In this document: piece after piece, positions 43,785 through 52,373 of the stretch | Numbering within the stretch: the stretch's first letter is position 1 | How the letters are laid out: every line of letters starts with the position of its first letter | NCBI GenBank assembly: GCA_029866325.1 | Contig: JARWZO010000010.1 | Coordinates: 161,971-225,970, forward strand | Length of the DNA stretch: 64,000 bases | Direction: 5' to 3' | From: Fluviicola sp. | GTDB taxonomy: Bacteria > Bacteroidota > Bacteroidia > Flavobacteriales_D > Crocinitomicaceae | Notes under the pieces: generated by a model | The model's input: the letters and a program-made list of their open reading frames with translations, nothing else | What the model was told of the DNA's origin: nothing | Database searches by the model: none | Program-made: the position numbers and the translations under genes

Positions 43785-45293
43785 ATGAACTCAGGAGTAC
43801 GCGTGCGTTTTGCACCATCACCCACAGGACCGCTACACATGGGCGGTGTAAGAACTGCACTTTATAATTACCTTTTTGCCAAAAAGAACAACGGTACGTT
43901 TATCATTCGTATAGAAGATACCGACCAAACACGTTTTGTTCCGGGTGCGCAGGATTATATCATGGATGCATTGGCATGGTGTGGCATTACGCCAGATGAA
44001 GGTCCGGGAATCGGTGGTGAATTTGGTCCTTATGTACAAAGTGAACGTCAGGCCATGTACAAACCGTATGCTGAAGAATTGGTGAAAAACGACAAGGCAT
44101 ATTACGCATTCGACACACCTGAGGAATTGGACAATGTGCGCGAACAAGCCAAACAAATGGGAATGCCCAACTGGCAATACAACAGTGTTACACGCGTTTC
44201 GTTGAAAAACTCATTGACACTTTCTGCAGATGATGTAAAAGCACGTTTGGAAGCAGGTGAACCGTATGTGATTCGCATGAAAATGCCACGTAACCATGAT
44301 GTACGTTTTGAAGATGTGATACGCGGATGGGTGGTTGTAAACACCAATAACCTCGATGATAAAGTGTTGTTTAAAAGCGACGGTATGCCGACCTATCACT
44401 TGGCAAATATTGTAGATGATCATACCATGGAAATTACGCATGTGATTCGTGGTGAAGAGTGGTTGCCATCTGCTCCGCTACACGTTTTGTTATACGAAGC
44501 GTTCGGTTGGGAAGCGCCTAAATTTGCCCATCTTCCGTTGTTGTTAAGACCAGATGGTAACGGTAAGTTATCCAAACGCGATGGTGATCGTTTAGGCTTT
44601 CCGGTATTTCCTACCAATTGGATTACAGCCGAAGGTGAATTGTATTCGGGTTACCGTGAAAACGGTTATTTGCCGGCTGCATTTATTAACATGCTTGCGT
44701 TTTTAGGATGGAACCCGGGAACGACTCAGGAGATTTTCAGCATGGAAGAACTCATCGAAGCATTCACATTGGAACGCGTTGGTAAAGCGGGAGCAAAGTT
44801 TGATCCTGACAAAACAAAGTGGTTTCAACAACAATATTTGAAAGCAAGTACAGATGAAGAATTGGCTGCACTTTTTAGAAAAGAATTTGATGTTGATGTA
44901 ACGGATCCACAATTGGCCTCTTTTTGTCATTTGATGAAAGAACGCGCGACTTTTGTGAAAGACATGATGACAGAAGGCGCTTACTTATTTGATCGCCCTG
45001 AAAGTTTCGATGAACAAACAGTGTCTAAAAAATGGAAACCGGAATCGGGTGCGTTAATGACAGAATGGAAAGAACAATTGGTGAATCTTACCGATTTTGT
45101 TCCCGCATCTATCGAAGCAACATTCAAAGCATTCCTTGAGCAAAAACAACTAGGGATCGGTGCAGTCTTGCCGTTATTCCGCTTGTTGGTAACAGGAGCA
45201 GGAACCGGACCAAGTATGTTTGAAATAGCAGCCTTCCTCGGAAAAGAAGAATGTCTGGCACGTATGGATCAAGGTTTATCTGTTTTAGGTTAA
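43785..45293 (+). CDS. gltX: Glutamyl-tRNA synthetase
   Basis: 502 residues from ATG 43785 (TTG 43764 overlaps the promoter box and is unlikely). Class I: VRVRFAPSPTGPLHMGGVRT (HIGH region), FIIRIEDTDQTRFVPG, VIRGEEWLPSAPLHVLLYEA, and KMSKS as KLSKRDGDR. C-terminal anticodon-binding domain present. Charges tRNA-Glu. folB follows after 3 nt. Confidence 0.97.
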   Translation: MNSGVRVRFAPSPTGPLHMGGVRTALYNYLFAKKNNGTFIIRIEDTDQTRFVPGAQDYIMDALAWCGITPDEGPGIGGEFGPYVQSERQAMYKPYAEELVKNDKAYYAFDTPEELDNVREQAKQMGMPNWQYNSVTRVSLKNSLTLSADDVKARLEAGEPYVIRMKMPRNHDVRFEDVIRGWVVVNTNNLDDKVLFKSDGMPTYHLANIVDDHTMEITHVIRGEEWLPSAPLHVLLYEAFGWEAPKFAHLPLLLRPDGNGKLSKRDGDRLGFPVFPTNWITAEGELYSGYRENGYLPAAFINMLAFLGWNPGTTQEIFSMEELIEAFTLERVGKAGAKFDPDKTKWFQQQYLKASTDEELAALFRKEFDVDVTDPQLASFCHLMKERATFVKDMMTEGAYLFDRPESFDEQTVSKKWKPESGALMTEWKEQLVNLTDFVPASIEATFKAFLEQKQLGIGAVLPLFRLLVTGAGTGPSMFEIAAFLGKEECLARMDQGLSVLG

Positions 45294-45296
45294 ACA

Positions 45297-45665
45297 ATGA
45301 AACACTTGATAGAAATCAATTCGATTAAGCTTTATGCCTTTCACGGTTGTTTGGAGGAAGAAGCACGAATCGGTGGTCATTATACGGTTGATGTTTGTAT
45401 GAAAACTAATTTTTCGAAAGCAGCTGCATCAGATGAATTATCCGAAACGATTGATTATGTTCAAGTAAATCAGATTGTTACCGAAGAAATGGCGATTCGT
45501 TCCAAATTGATCGAGCATGTAGGGCAACGTATTGTAAATCGTTTACAACAAGAACTTCAACACTTGGACGCCGTTCGTGTAAAGGTAGTTAAGATCTCTC
45601 CGCCTATCAACGGTGATGTGCAAAACGTAGCAATAATCATCGAAGAAGGAAATTGGACATCGTAG
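45297..45665 (+). CDS. folB: Dihydroneopterin aldolase
   Basis: 122 residues. IEINSIKLYAFHGCLEEEAR (FHG loop), GGHYTVDVCMKTNF, ETIDYVQVNQIVTEEM and the late VKISPPINGDVQNVAIIIEE are FolB hallmarks. Folate biosynthesis: converts 7,8-dihydroneopterin to 6-hydroxymethyl-dihydropterin. It starts 3 nt after gltX, hence co-transcribed. Confidence 0.94.
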   Translation: MKHLIEINSIKLYAFHGCLEEEARIGGHYTVDVCMKTNFSKAAASDELSETIDYVQVNQIVTEEMAIRSKLIEHVGQRIVNRLQQELQHLDAVRVKVVKISPPINGDVQNVAIIIEEGNWTS

Positions 45666-45680
45666 AATAGAAAAATTTAG

Positions 45681-45688
45681 TATTTTTG
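45681..45688 (+). promoter_or_regulatory. Bacteroidota -7 box of tRNA-Cys
   Basis: TATTTTTG 16 bp before the mature tRNA 5' end. Confidence 0.55.
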
Positions 45689-45704
45689 TCGCCCAAGCTC
45701 AACT

Positions 45705-45775
45705 GGTCTCGTGGCCGAGCGGCTAGGCAGCGGTCTGCAAAACCGCGTACAGCGGTTCGAATCCGCTCGAGACCT
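45705..45775 (+). tRNA. tRNA-Cys (anticodon GCA)
   Basis: Acceptor GGTCTCG pairs perfectly with CGAGACC, discriminator T, D-arm GGCCGAGCGGCTAGGC, anticodon stem CGGTC...AACCG with loop giving GCA, T-arm GCGGTTCGAATCCGC. Length 71 nt; CCA is not encoded, unlike the tRNA-Leu at 1943-2027. Confidence 0.96.
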
Positions 45776-45776
45776 C

Positions 45777-45809
45777 AAAACCTTCGTGTAAACCACGGAG
45801 GTTTTTTTA
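45777..45809 (+). terminator. Terminator after tRNA-Cys
   Basis: Stem AAAACCTTCGTG (45777-45788) with CACGGAGGTTTT (45794-45805), one mismatch, followed by a T run. Confidence 0.85.
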
Positions 45810-45836
45810 TTCCCTTCATCTTAAACAAATTATATG

Positions 45837-45996
45837 AGTCCCGTAGGGACGAAATATCGTAGCAATGATTGTTGCGTTTTCATTCGCCCCGTAGGGTCGA
45901 GACATACATTATTATTATATTGGAAATGTCCTGCCCCGATGGGGCAGAAGATCATAAGGGTTAGTTACAATTACCATATTACGTCCTTACGGGACT
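45837..45996. repeat. 160-bp REP-like element bounded by AGTCCCGTAGGGACG
   Basis: Left end AGTCCCGTAGGGACG (45837-45851) and right end CGTCCTTACGGGACT (45982-45996) are inverted with one mismatch. Inside are a CCCCGTAGGG segment and a perfect hairpin CTGCCCC-GAT-GGGGCAG (45931-45947). This CCCGTAGGGACG style is one I associate with intergenic repeats in Bacteroidota genomes. It fills the spacer between tRNA-Cys and the LytTR gene. Confidence 0.7.
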
Positions 45997-46071
45997 AATA
46001 ACATAATTGAATCCAACTAAGTATTTCCGCAAAATTCAATAAAATAATAAGAAATTAAACCAATTTAAGGT

Positions 46072-46833
46072 TTACAACATCTTGATCCGGTTTGTCAGAT
46101 CATCTCTGTAAGAACCACCGATCGGAATGAGTTTACGGTCATTTTCCAATTGTAAGTTCGGAAAATCAATTGCTGAAATTTTATCCATGCGCACAATGAA
46201 TGACCGGTGAACACGAATAAATTGTTCGTTCCCCAATTTAGACTCGATGTCTTTCATGGTAGAGTGAATCGTGTAACGCGTTTCGTTGGTATTGATTACC
46301 ACGTAATCTTTCAAGGCCTCAATGAAATAAATCTCATTCATGTTCAGCTTTACCAACTTGCTATTCGACTTCACGAAAATGAAATCGTGTTGTGTTTCCT
46401 TTTCTTTGTTTTCCACAAGCGAGTAGAGCATGTCACGTTCGCGCTCCACCTCTTGTTCCTTCTTGTGCTTGTACAACGCCATCTCGATAGACGTATGAAG
46501 GTCAATCTCTTTAAACGGCTTTAGAATGTATCCGTAAGGCTCTGTTACTTTCGCTTTGGCAAGCGTTGCTTCATCTGCATAAGCTGTGAGGTAAATAACC
46601 GGAATAGCATATTCCACCCGAACAATCTCAGCTGTCTGAATTCCGTTCATTTCGCCCTTGAGCATAATGTCCATCAAAACGATATCCGGTTGCTCTTCGG
46701 CCAACAGCTCCAAAGCCTTTTCTCCGGAAGGAGCAGCTCCTATGACATTGTAACCCAACTTCTTCAAGCTCGATTGAATATCTTTTGAAACAATAAATTC
46801 GTCTTCGACAACCAGTACATTGGCCTTTGTCAT
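46072..46833 (-). CDS. LytTR-type response regulator
   Basis: 253 residues. Receiver domain (VLVVEDEFIVSKDIQSSL, phospho-acceptor Asp in DIVLMDIMLKG, VIYLTAYADE, YGYILKPFKEIDL), a short coiled linker, and a C-terminal LytTR DNA-binding domain (IYFIEALKDYVVINTNE, FIRVHRSFIVRMDKI). No histidine kinase gene is adjacent, so its partner is elsewhere. Divergent from the candidate origin region. Confidence 0.94.
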   Translation of the reverse strand: MTKANVLVVEDEFIVSKDIQSSLKKLGYNVIGAAPSGEKALELLAEEQPDIVLMDIMLKGEMNGIQTAEIVRVEYAIPVIYLTAYADEATLAKAKVTEPYGYILKPFKEIDLHTSIEMALYKHKKEQEVERERDMLYSLVENKEKETQHDFIFVKSNSKLVKLNMNEIYFIEALKDYVVINTNETRYTIHSTMKDIESKLGNEQFIRVHRSFIVRMDKISAIDFPNLQLENDRKLIPIGGSYRDDLTNRIKML

Positions 46834-46856
46834 AGCGTTTGGCTTTGTGAATCAAA

Positions 46857-47469
46857 GGTATAGAAAAAAACGTTTTTACCTAACCTTTGTTTAAGTTTTC
46901 AATATTGTAGTTTCAGCTTGTCGAAAATACACTTTCAATTCCACATTTCCAATTAACTCAACTTTCCAACGAAAACTAAATAATAAGAATAAAGAAAGTT
47001 TAAAGATTTAAAAGATATTTACTATTATTATTAAGGGTGTTAATAGCTGTAGAACTTTCCTAACATTTGGTTGCAAAAATGAGTTATTCCAAAAAAAGAC
47101 AACTTATTCACATTTACTAAATCGATAATAGGGTTGATTTTAGTGCATTTATACACTTATCCACAATCATGTTAATAAAGGGTTATGTTAATAAGTAGTT
47201 ATGTAAATAAGATGTTAGAATTGAGTGAAACCTGTGTGAAAGTTCTCCATAAATTCTTCTAACTTTTAGTGCTCATTCCAATAATTAGAACATATATGAC
47301 GGGATGTTGAATTATGCAAGCTTTTCTTTTGATTACTTGTAAACAGCTACTAACAATAAAGACACCTTTCCTGTTGAAAACCGATTTCGTAAACACCTTG
47401 TTTTACTGATAGTTGAAAACTACCAAAACGACCCATTGTTTATATCTTGGTGGTTTTATTGATAAGCGA
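46857..47469. other. AT-rich spacer, candidate oriC
   Basis: About 610 bp without a gene. It holds DnaA-box-like TTATTCACA (47104-47112) and TTATCCACA (47157-47165, the exact consensus), followed by three repeated units ATGTTAATAA / TATGTTAATAAG / TATGTAAATAAG (47169-47210), the usual layout of DnaA boxes beside an unwinding region. A further TTAATAG unit lies at 47040. The nearby parS cluster (8 kb) supports an origin-proximal location. A plain promoter region is the alternative. Confidence 0.4.
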
Positions 47470-47477
47470 TACCTTTG
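47470..47477 (+). promoter_or_regulatory. Bacteroidota -7 box of rpiB
   Basis: TACCTTTG 16 bp before the rpiB ATG at 47493. Confidence 0.55.
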
Positions 47478-47492
47478 AAAAAAACAACGACA

Positions 47493-47930
47493 ATGACTCA
47501 ACTAATTCCCATAGGAGCCGACCACGCAGGCTTTCAGCTGAAATCAGCAGTAATAGCATATTTACAAACAAAAGGTTACGAAGTAAAAGATTACGGATGT
47601 TATTCCGAAGAAAGTATCGATTATGCTGATTACGGACATCCGGTGGCTACACATGTGGAAAACAACCCGGGAATTTTTGGAATTGTGATTTGCGGAAGCG
47701 GAAACGGCATTAACATGACTGTGAATAAACACCAAGGAATTCGTGGGGCATTGTGCTGGACTCCCGAAATAGCAGTCTTGGCGCGCGAACACAACGATGC
47801 CAATATACTTACCTTGCCTGCTCGTTTCATTACCGAAGCCGCCGCACTCGAAATGGTGGATGCTTTTTTCGCAACAGCTTTCGAAGGCGGACGTCACCAA
47901 AAACGAATCGAAAAAATACCTGTTTGCTAA
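47493..47930 (+). CDS. rpiB: Ribose-5-phosphate isomerase B
   Basis: 145 residues from ATG 47493 (TTG 47475 overlaps the promoter box). RpiB/LacAB fold: IPIGADHAGFQLKSAVIAYL, VKDYGCYSEESIDYADYGHP, GIVICGSGNGINMTVNKHQG, LCWTPEIAVLAREHNDANIL. Interconverts ribose-5- and ribulose-5-phosphate. The M28 peptidase starts 4 nt after its stop. Confidence 0.95.
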   Translation: MTQLIPIGADHAGFQLKSAVIAYLQTKGYEVKDYGCYSEESIDYADYGHPVATHVENNPGIFGIVICGSGNGINMTVNKHQGIRGALCWTPEIAVLAREHNDANILTLPARFITEAAALEMVDAFFATAFEGGRHQKRIEKIPVC

Positions 47931-47934
47931 TCGT

Positions 47935-49404
47935 ATGAAAAAACTACTTCCTCTTAGCGTATTGTTATTAACAGGTTGTGTGTGTGCACAAAACACTGAA
48001 AAACCTGATCTGGCAAAAAAGTATGCAACTTATATAGATTCTTCTGATTTGCGAAAACACCTCACCGTGTTGGCAAGCGACGAATATGAAGGACGCGAAA
48101 CCGGAAAAAAGGGTCAGGAAATGGCAGCCACTTATATCCAACAATCCTTTAAGGAAGACGGTTGTTCGTATGTTCCCGGAATGAGTGAATTTCAACAAAC
48201 CTTTGAAGTAATCGAAACCACGCCTGGCGGAACAGTGCTATTTGGCAAAAAGGAATTGGTCTTTAAAACAGACTTTGTTTATATGAGTGCCAAACGAAAA
48301 GTAGATCTGAGCCAATTGCCGGTCTACACATTGGCTTCAGTTCCCGCTGATCCGACAGCAGATTTTGTACTCATCCACCCGCTGAAAGGAATGGATATTC
48401 GAGCGGAATTAGACGAAATTCGCAAAAATCAATCTAAAAAAACGAAGGCAATTGTTTTGGTGACGAACAATTACAAAGACCTCTATGATTATATGGAGCA
48501 CAACGTCACCACAAAAACCATGCGTTTGAAAGATGCCGCTACCAAAGAAGAAGTTCCGGTGATATTGGTTCGGGCGGAATCACTGGCTGGAACGATGAGC
48601 AAAAAGTACGCTTACTTATTGGGAAAAGGAGAACAGAAAAAAGTCAAAAAAGGAAAAGCGCTAGGGTTATTAACAGCGCAGTTAAATACCGAAGAGGCGG
48701 TTTTAAAAAGCTCAAACGTGTTGGCGTACATTCCGGGAAGCGATCCGATTTTGGCAAAAGAAGTGGTGGTACTTACAGCACACTACGACCACATCGGTAT
48801 AGATAAAGGTGTTGTTTACAATGGCGCTGATGATGACGGAACCGGAACGGTAGCATTGTTGGAAATAGCCGAAGCATTCATGGCGGCCAAACGAGATGGA
48901 AATGCGCCGCGCAGATCTATTTTAATTATGACCGTTTCGGGTGAAGAAAAAGGCCTGCTCGGATCTTCGTATTATGTCAATCACCCGATCGTTCCGCTGG
49001 AAAAAACCATTGCCGACTTGAACATCGATATGATAGGTAGAAACGATATCGCCCACGAAAAAGAATCTGACTACGTATATATAATAGGTTCCAACATGTT
49101 GAGTACCGATTTACACAACGTCAACGAAAAAGCAAATGAGCGGTATACACAACTCAAGCTTGACTATAAGTTTAACAGCAAAGAAGATCCGAATCAGTTC
49201 TATTACCGCTCGGATCATTACAATTTTGCGAAAAACAACATTCCGAGCATTTTTTACTTCAGCGGCGTTCACGAAGATTATCACCAACCGACGGATGATA
49301 TAGAGAAAATCAATTTTACGAAAGTAGAAAAGGTAGCGCGTTTGGTGTTTTCAACAGCCTGGTTATTGGCAAATGGAAATCAACGTCCGGCGTTGGATTA
49401 TTGA
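47935..49404 (+). CDS. M28 family zinc aminopeptidase, lipoprotein
   Basis: 489 residues from ATG 47935, which begins a lipoprotein signal peptide (KKLLPLSVLLLTGC). After a PA-like region the M28 catalytic part has all zinc ligands in context: LTAHYDHIGI, NGADDDGTGTVALLEIA, TVSGEEKGLLGSS, ADLNIDMIGRND and HEDYHQPTDDIEKINF. Probably degrades peptides in the periplasm or at the outer membrane. Coupled to rpiB by a 4-nt spacer, an unusual partner. Confidence 0.93.
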   Translation: MKKLLPLSVLLLTGCVCAQNTEKPDLAKKYATYIDSSDLRKHLTVLASDEYEGRETGKKGQEMAATYIQQSFKEDGCSYVPGMSEFQQTFEVIETTPGGTVLFGKKELVFKTDFVYMSAKRKVDLSQLPVYTLASVPADPTADFVLIHPLKGMDIRAELDEIRKNQSKKTKAIVLVTNNYKDLYDYMEHNVTTKTMRLKDAATKEEVPVILVRAESLAGTMSKKYAYLLGKGEQKKVKKGKALGLLTAQLNTEEAVLKSSNVLAYIPGSDPILAKEVVVLTAHYDHIGIDKGVVYNGADDDGTGTVALLEIAEAFMAAKRDGNAPRRSILIMTVSGEEKGLLGSSYYVNHPIVPLEKTIADLNIDMIGRNDIAHEKESDYVYIIGSNMLSTDLHNVNEKANERYTQLKLDYKFNSKEDPNQFYYRSDHYNFAKNNIPSIFYFSGVHEDYHQPTDDIEKINFTKVEKVARLVFSTAWLLANGNQRPALDY

Positions 49405-49405
49405 T

Positions 49406-50623
49406 TTATTCTGCCAGCAAGGCTTCAATCAACGCATTCGTTTTCTCAACATACTCGGTGTAATACTTTCCGGTTCCCGGGCCATTAAATCCGGTGTGGA
49501 TGCGTTTTACACTACCGTCTCTTCCGATGAAAATGGTGGTAGGAAATGAAATTACTTCGTTGAGCATGGCAAAATCTTGTGAAGCTTTTCCTTTGTTTGC
49601 TTTTCCTCCTACAAGGAATGTGAAGTCGAGTTTGTGGCGTTCCTGCAGGCGTTTGATTTTCGCAGCTTGTTCTTCAAACGTTTCTGCCGCTTCGTAACCA
49701 ATGGAAATGATTTCCAAACCCTGGCTGTGATACGTTGCATATAACTCTTTGTAGTATTTGGTTTCGTCCATGCAATTCGGACACCAAGTTCCCATGATCT
49801 GAATAATCACCACCTTATTTTCGGTAGCGGAATTCGGATAGATGTAATTATTTCCAGCCAAATCCTGCAAGGTAAATTTTACCTGCGACTCATTTTCCTT
49901 TAAATAGGTCAACGAATCCGGATTGCTCAATTCAAACGATTCGTTGCGACTAGCCGACCAAGTTGTTTGAAAATGCTTTCCACTATAAAAAGTACCCTGA
50001 ATGGTTTGCTGATCAACCGAACCGGTCATCAAAAACGCATGTGAACCATCGAAACAGGAAACATAAAAAGAAGATCCTTCTATGACACCTTCCAGAAAAC
50101 GGTAATCACCTGTTTCGGTGAGAAATGTTCCGGTAACCGCATTGCCGGTTTGATTAAACAAACCAACCGCCATTTCCTGATCTGGCGTTTTGGGTGAAAA
50201 ATAAGCTTCCCACTTTCCGCCAATGTCATTTAGCGCTGCAACAGGTTCCGCAATAGTGCTTTGTAAATGGGCTTCAAAAGGAATTCGGTAATTGTTTGCT
50301 TTGTTGAAATTGATCCAATAACCTTTCAAATGACGTTTTTTGGTAGCAACCACTCGCAATTCGGAATCGAAGTTGGGAAATGAAAAAACTAGAGAATCGC
50401 CTACTTTTTTGGTGGCCTTCAGTTCAATGCGTTCTTCCGCATTACGGATAATCAACAGCGTAGATTTGTGCTGCTTTTCCACTGTCAATCGCACGGGAAG
50501 CGCAGTTGTCTGATTGAGTTGCAGGTGCGCTTTATACACCCCAGTTTTGAGGGAAACCGACTGTGCGAGGAGAGCATTGGCGCTTATAAAAAGGGTGAAA
50601 GCACCAATTGTGATGAACTTCAT
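49406..50623 (-). CDS. TlpA-like exported thiol-disulphide oxidoreductase
   Basis: 405 residues from ATG 50623 (MKFITIGAFTLFISANALLA); the longer ORF start adds an unlikely N-terminus. Exported. The first ~230 residues are a beta-rich region with no named family (GGKWEAYFSPKTPDQEM, GNAVTGTFLTETGDYRF), typical of Bacteroidota TlpA-family proteins. The thioredoxin domain has active site MGTWCPNCMDE (CPNC) and cis-Pro region SFPTTIFIGRDG. Periplasmic reductant or thiol maintenance. Convergent with the M28 gene, 1 bp apart. Confidence 0.9.
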   Translation of the reverse strand: MKFITIGAFTLFISANALLAQSVSLKTGVYKAHLQLNQTTALPVRLTVEKQHKSTLLIIRNAEERIELKATKKVGDSLVFSFPNFDSELRVVATKKRHLKGYWINFNKANNYRIPFEAHLQSTIAEPVAALNDIGGKWEAYFSPKTPDQEMAVGLFNQTGNAVTGTFLTETGDYRFLEGVIEGSSFYVSCFDGSHAFLMTGSVDQQTIQGTFYSGKHFQTTWSASRNESFELSNPDSLTYLKENESQVKFTLQDLAGNNYIYPNSATENKVVIIQIMGTWCPNCMDETKYYKELYATYHSQGLEIISIGYEAAETFEEQAAKIKRLQERHKLDFTFLVGGKANKGKASQDFAMLNEVISFPTTIFIGRDGSVKRIHTGFNGPGTGKYYTEYVEKTNALIEALLAE

Positions 50624-50723
50624 TTTCTTTTCGATTGCAACGAAATTAGTTTTTTTATTTGTTACATAACACACCTATGCAACCTTTTTCCTAAGTTTCG
50701 AGTCTAGATATTCAGCAAATGCT

Positions 50724-51257
50724 ATGGACGATTTTACATTGGTATCAGAATGCGCCAAAGGAAATACCAGAGCACAGCGAGCGTTGTTTGATAAATTTGC
50801 TCCTAAAATGTTGGCAGTATTAATGCGATACCTGCGCAATACGGAAGAAGCGGAAGATACACTCCAGGACGGTTTTGTGAAAATTTTTCAGAAAATCGGC
50901 GAATTTAAAATGGAGGGTTCACTCGAAGGCTGGATTCGCAGAATCATGGTCAACACCGCTTTGGATATGTTGCGCAAGAACAAAAAACTGCTCGGCGACA
51001 CGCAACTGGACGATGTTTCGTACAAAATGGCGTTTACCGACCATGGTTTTGATGAAATGAATGTCAATCATTTGCTCAAACTCATCGACGCGTTGCCCGA
51101 CGGTTACCGTGTAGTGTTTAACATGTTTGCGATAGAAGGTTATAGTCATAAAGAAATAGCCGACACGCTGGGAGTAACGGAGAATACCTCCAAATCGCAA
51201 TACTCCCGTGCAAGGGCCTTTTTACGCAATCAATTAGAAAAGATAGAAAGTGATTGA
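50724..51257 (+). CDS. ECF-type RNA polymerase sigma factor
   Basis: 177 residues. Region 2 with FDKFAPKMLAVLMRYLRNTE and EEAEDTLQDGFVKIFQKI, then WIRRIMVNTALDMLRKNKK; region 4 with DALPDGYRVVFNMFAIEGYS and HKEIADTLGVTENTSKSQYS. Group IV sigma factor. The downstream anti-sigma-like gene overlaps it by 8 nt (GTGATTGA), so the pair is a coupled sigma/anti-sigma unit. Confidence 0.94.
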   Translation: MDDFTLVSECAKGNTRAQRALFDKFAPKMLAVLMRYLRNTEEAEDTLQDGFVKIFQKIGEFKMEGSLEGWIRRIMVNTALDMLRKNKKLLGDTQLDDVSYKMAFTDHGFDEMNVNHLLKLIDALPDGYRVVFNMFAIEGYSHKEIADTLGVTENTSKSQYSRARAFLRNQLEKIESD

Positions 51258-52134
51258 AAAAGATAACATACAAGAACTGTTTTCCAAGTCATTGGAAAAC
51301 CACACCGCGCCGGTAAGGCCCGAGTTGTGGAGCGGTTTGCAGGCCAAAATGGCTGCAGCCGGAGTTTCTTCCGTTGCCGCAACGAAAGGTGTTTCTTTGC
51401 TCGCTAAATGGATCATCGGAAGCGCGGCTGTAGCGACTACAGCTGTCGTAACCACGGTTGCCGTTCTCAATTCAAAAGAAGAGCCTCAACAACAACCGAA
51501 AGCTCCCGAGCAACAACAAATAAGTACACCTGCAGTGGCTGATCCGTCAGATGTCGAATCAACAACGGTATTAACAGCGTCGGAGAACAACGCATCTACA
51601 AATTCGGTGGTTAAACCGGATGCAAATCAGGTTTATCCGATGGGCGGGCAAGTCGTATTAGATTCGTTTACACCGTTTATCCCTGTGGAAAGAACAATTA
51701 CACCGAACGAATTGCCACATGTAGCAGCCACTATTTTTCCAAAAGGGACAGAACCTGTATTAATTGAGGAGGTAATTGGAATTCCGGAAGGTGCTGAACA
51801 GGGAATTACGCCTTCAGAATTGGTTCTTCCAAATACGGTTGAAACAAAAGAAGAGGCAATTATTGAGCTTCCGAATGTGTTCACACCATTAAATCAGGAT
51901 AGAAATAATGATGAGTATTTTATAAAATACAAGAATATTGCTTCTATTCATGTGATCGTTCAAAACACCGAAAACGATTTGGTGTTCGAAAATAAAGATC
52001 CGGACTTTAAATGGAACGGCCGCATCAATGGAACGGAAGACTTTGTAGAACCGGGACTTTATGCTTGTACCGTGATTTATCAGGATTTGGCCGGGAAGAC
52101 ACACAAAAAGATAGTATTGATTACTGTACAATAA
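51250..52134 (+). CDS. Anti-sigma-like membrane protein with T9SS type B-like C-terminal domain
   Basis: 294 residues, GTG start overlapping the sigma gene. Cytoplasmic N-terminus (IQELFSKSLENHTAPVRPEL, W) fits Bacteroidota anti-sigma proteins. One transmembrane helix (~51-73: LAKWIIGSAAVATTAVVTTV). A ~130-residue periplasmic Pro/Thr/Gln-rich linker follows. The last ~90 residues resemble the gliding-motility/T9SS type B domain: IIELPNVFTPLNQDRNNDEY, then a strand, KWNGRINGTEDFVEPGLYAC, and a final VLITVQ strand; the NGDG and NRWG core motifs are degenerate. It has no signal peptide, so the domain cannot be a normal export tag here. A sensing role is inferred. Confidence 0.75.
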   Translation: MIEKDNIQELFSKSLENHTAPVRPELWSGLQAKMAAAGVSSVAATKGVSLLAKWIIGSAAVATTAVVTTVAVLNSKEEPQQQPKAPEQQQISTPAVADPSDVESTTVLTASENNASTNSVVKPDANQVYPMGGQVVLDSFTPFIPVERTITPNELPHVAATIFPKGTEPVLIEEVIGIPEGAEQGITPSELVLPNTVETKEEAIIELPNVFTPLNQDRNNDEYFIKYKNIASIHVIVQNTENDLVFENKDPDFKWNGRINGTEDFVEPGLYACTVIYQDLAGKTHKKIVLITVQ

Positions 52135-52229
52135 AACAGGAAATGGCGAGCGGAAATGTTCGCCTTTCTTTTTGGAATGAATTTAGCTTCCCTGTAGTAA
52201 TTATCCCATTAATAAAGAGGCGACTCCAC

Positions 52230-52325
52230 TTCCCCCTTTGGAGGGGGATTGAGGGGGAGGACAATTTTTCCGAGATTAAAAAACTGTAATTCGTCACCTC
52301 CCTTAGTCCCTCCTCAAGGAGGGAG
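52230..52325. repeat. CCCCTC-rich double hairpin element
   Basis: Two hairpins, TCCCCCTTTGGAGGGGGA (52231-52248) and TCCCTCCTCAAGGAGGGA (52307-52324), plus longer-range complementarity between GAGGGGGAGG (52251-52260) and CCTCCC (52298 onward). Fills the convergent spacer between the anti-sigma-like gene and rnr. REP-like; may also end transcription. Confidence 0.65.
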
Positions 52326-52373
52326 ACCGATTCCCCTAACTGTTTTGGGATTTTTTGTGCTTGTGGGAGACAA

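Noticed and set aside
51250..52134. Ordinary T9SS cargo protein
   Set aside because: No N-terminal signal peptide; a cytoplasmic anti-sigma segment precedes the membrane helix, so the C-terminal domain cannot act as a normal export tag.
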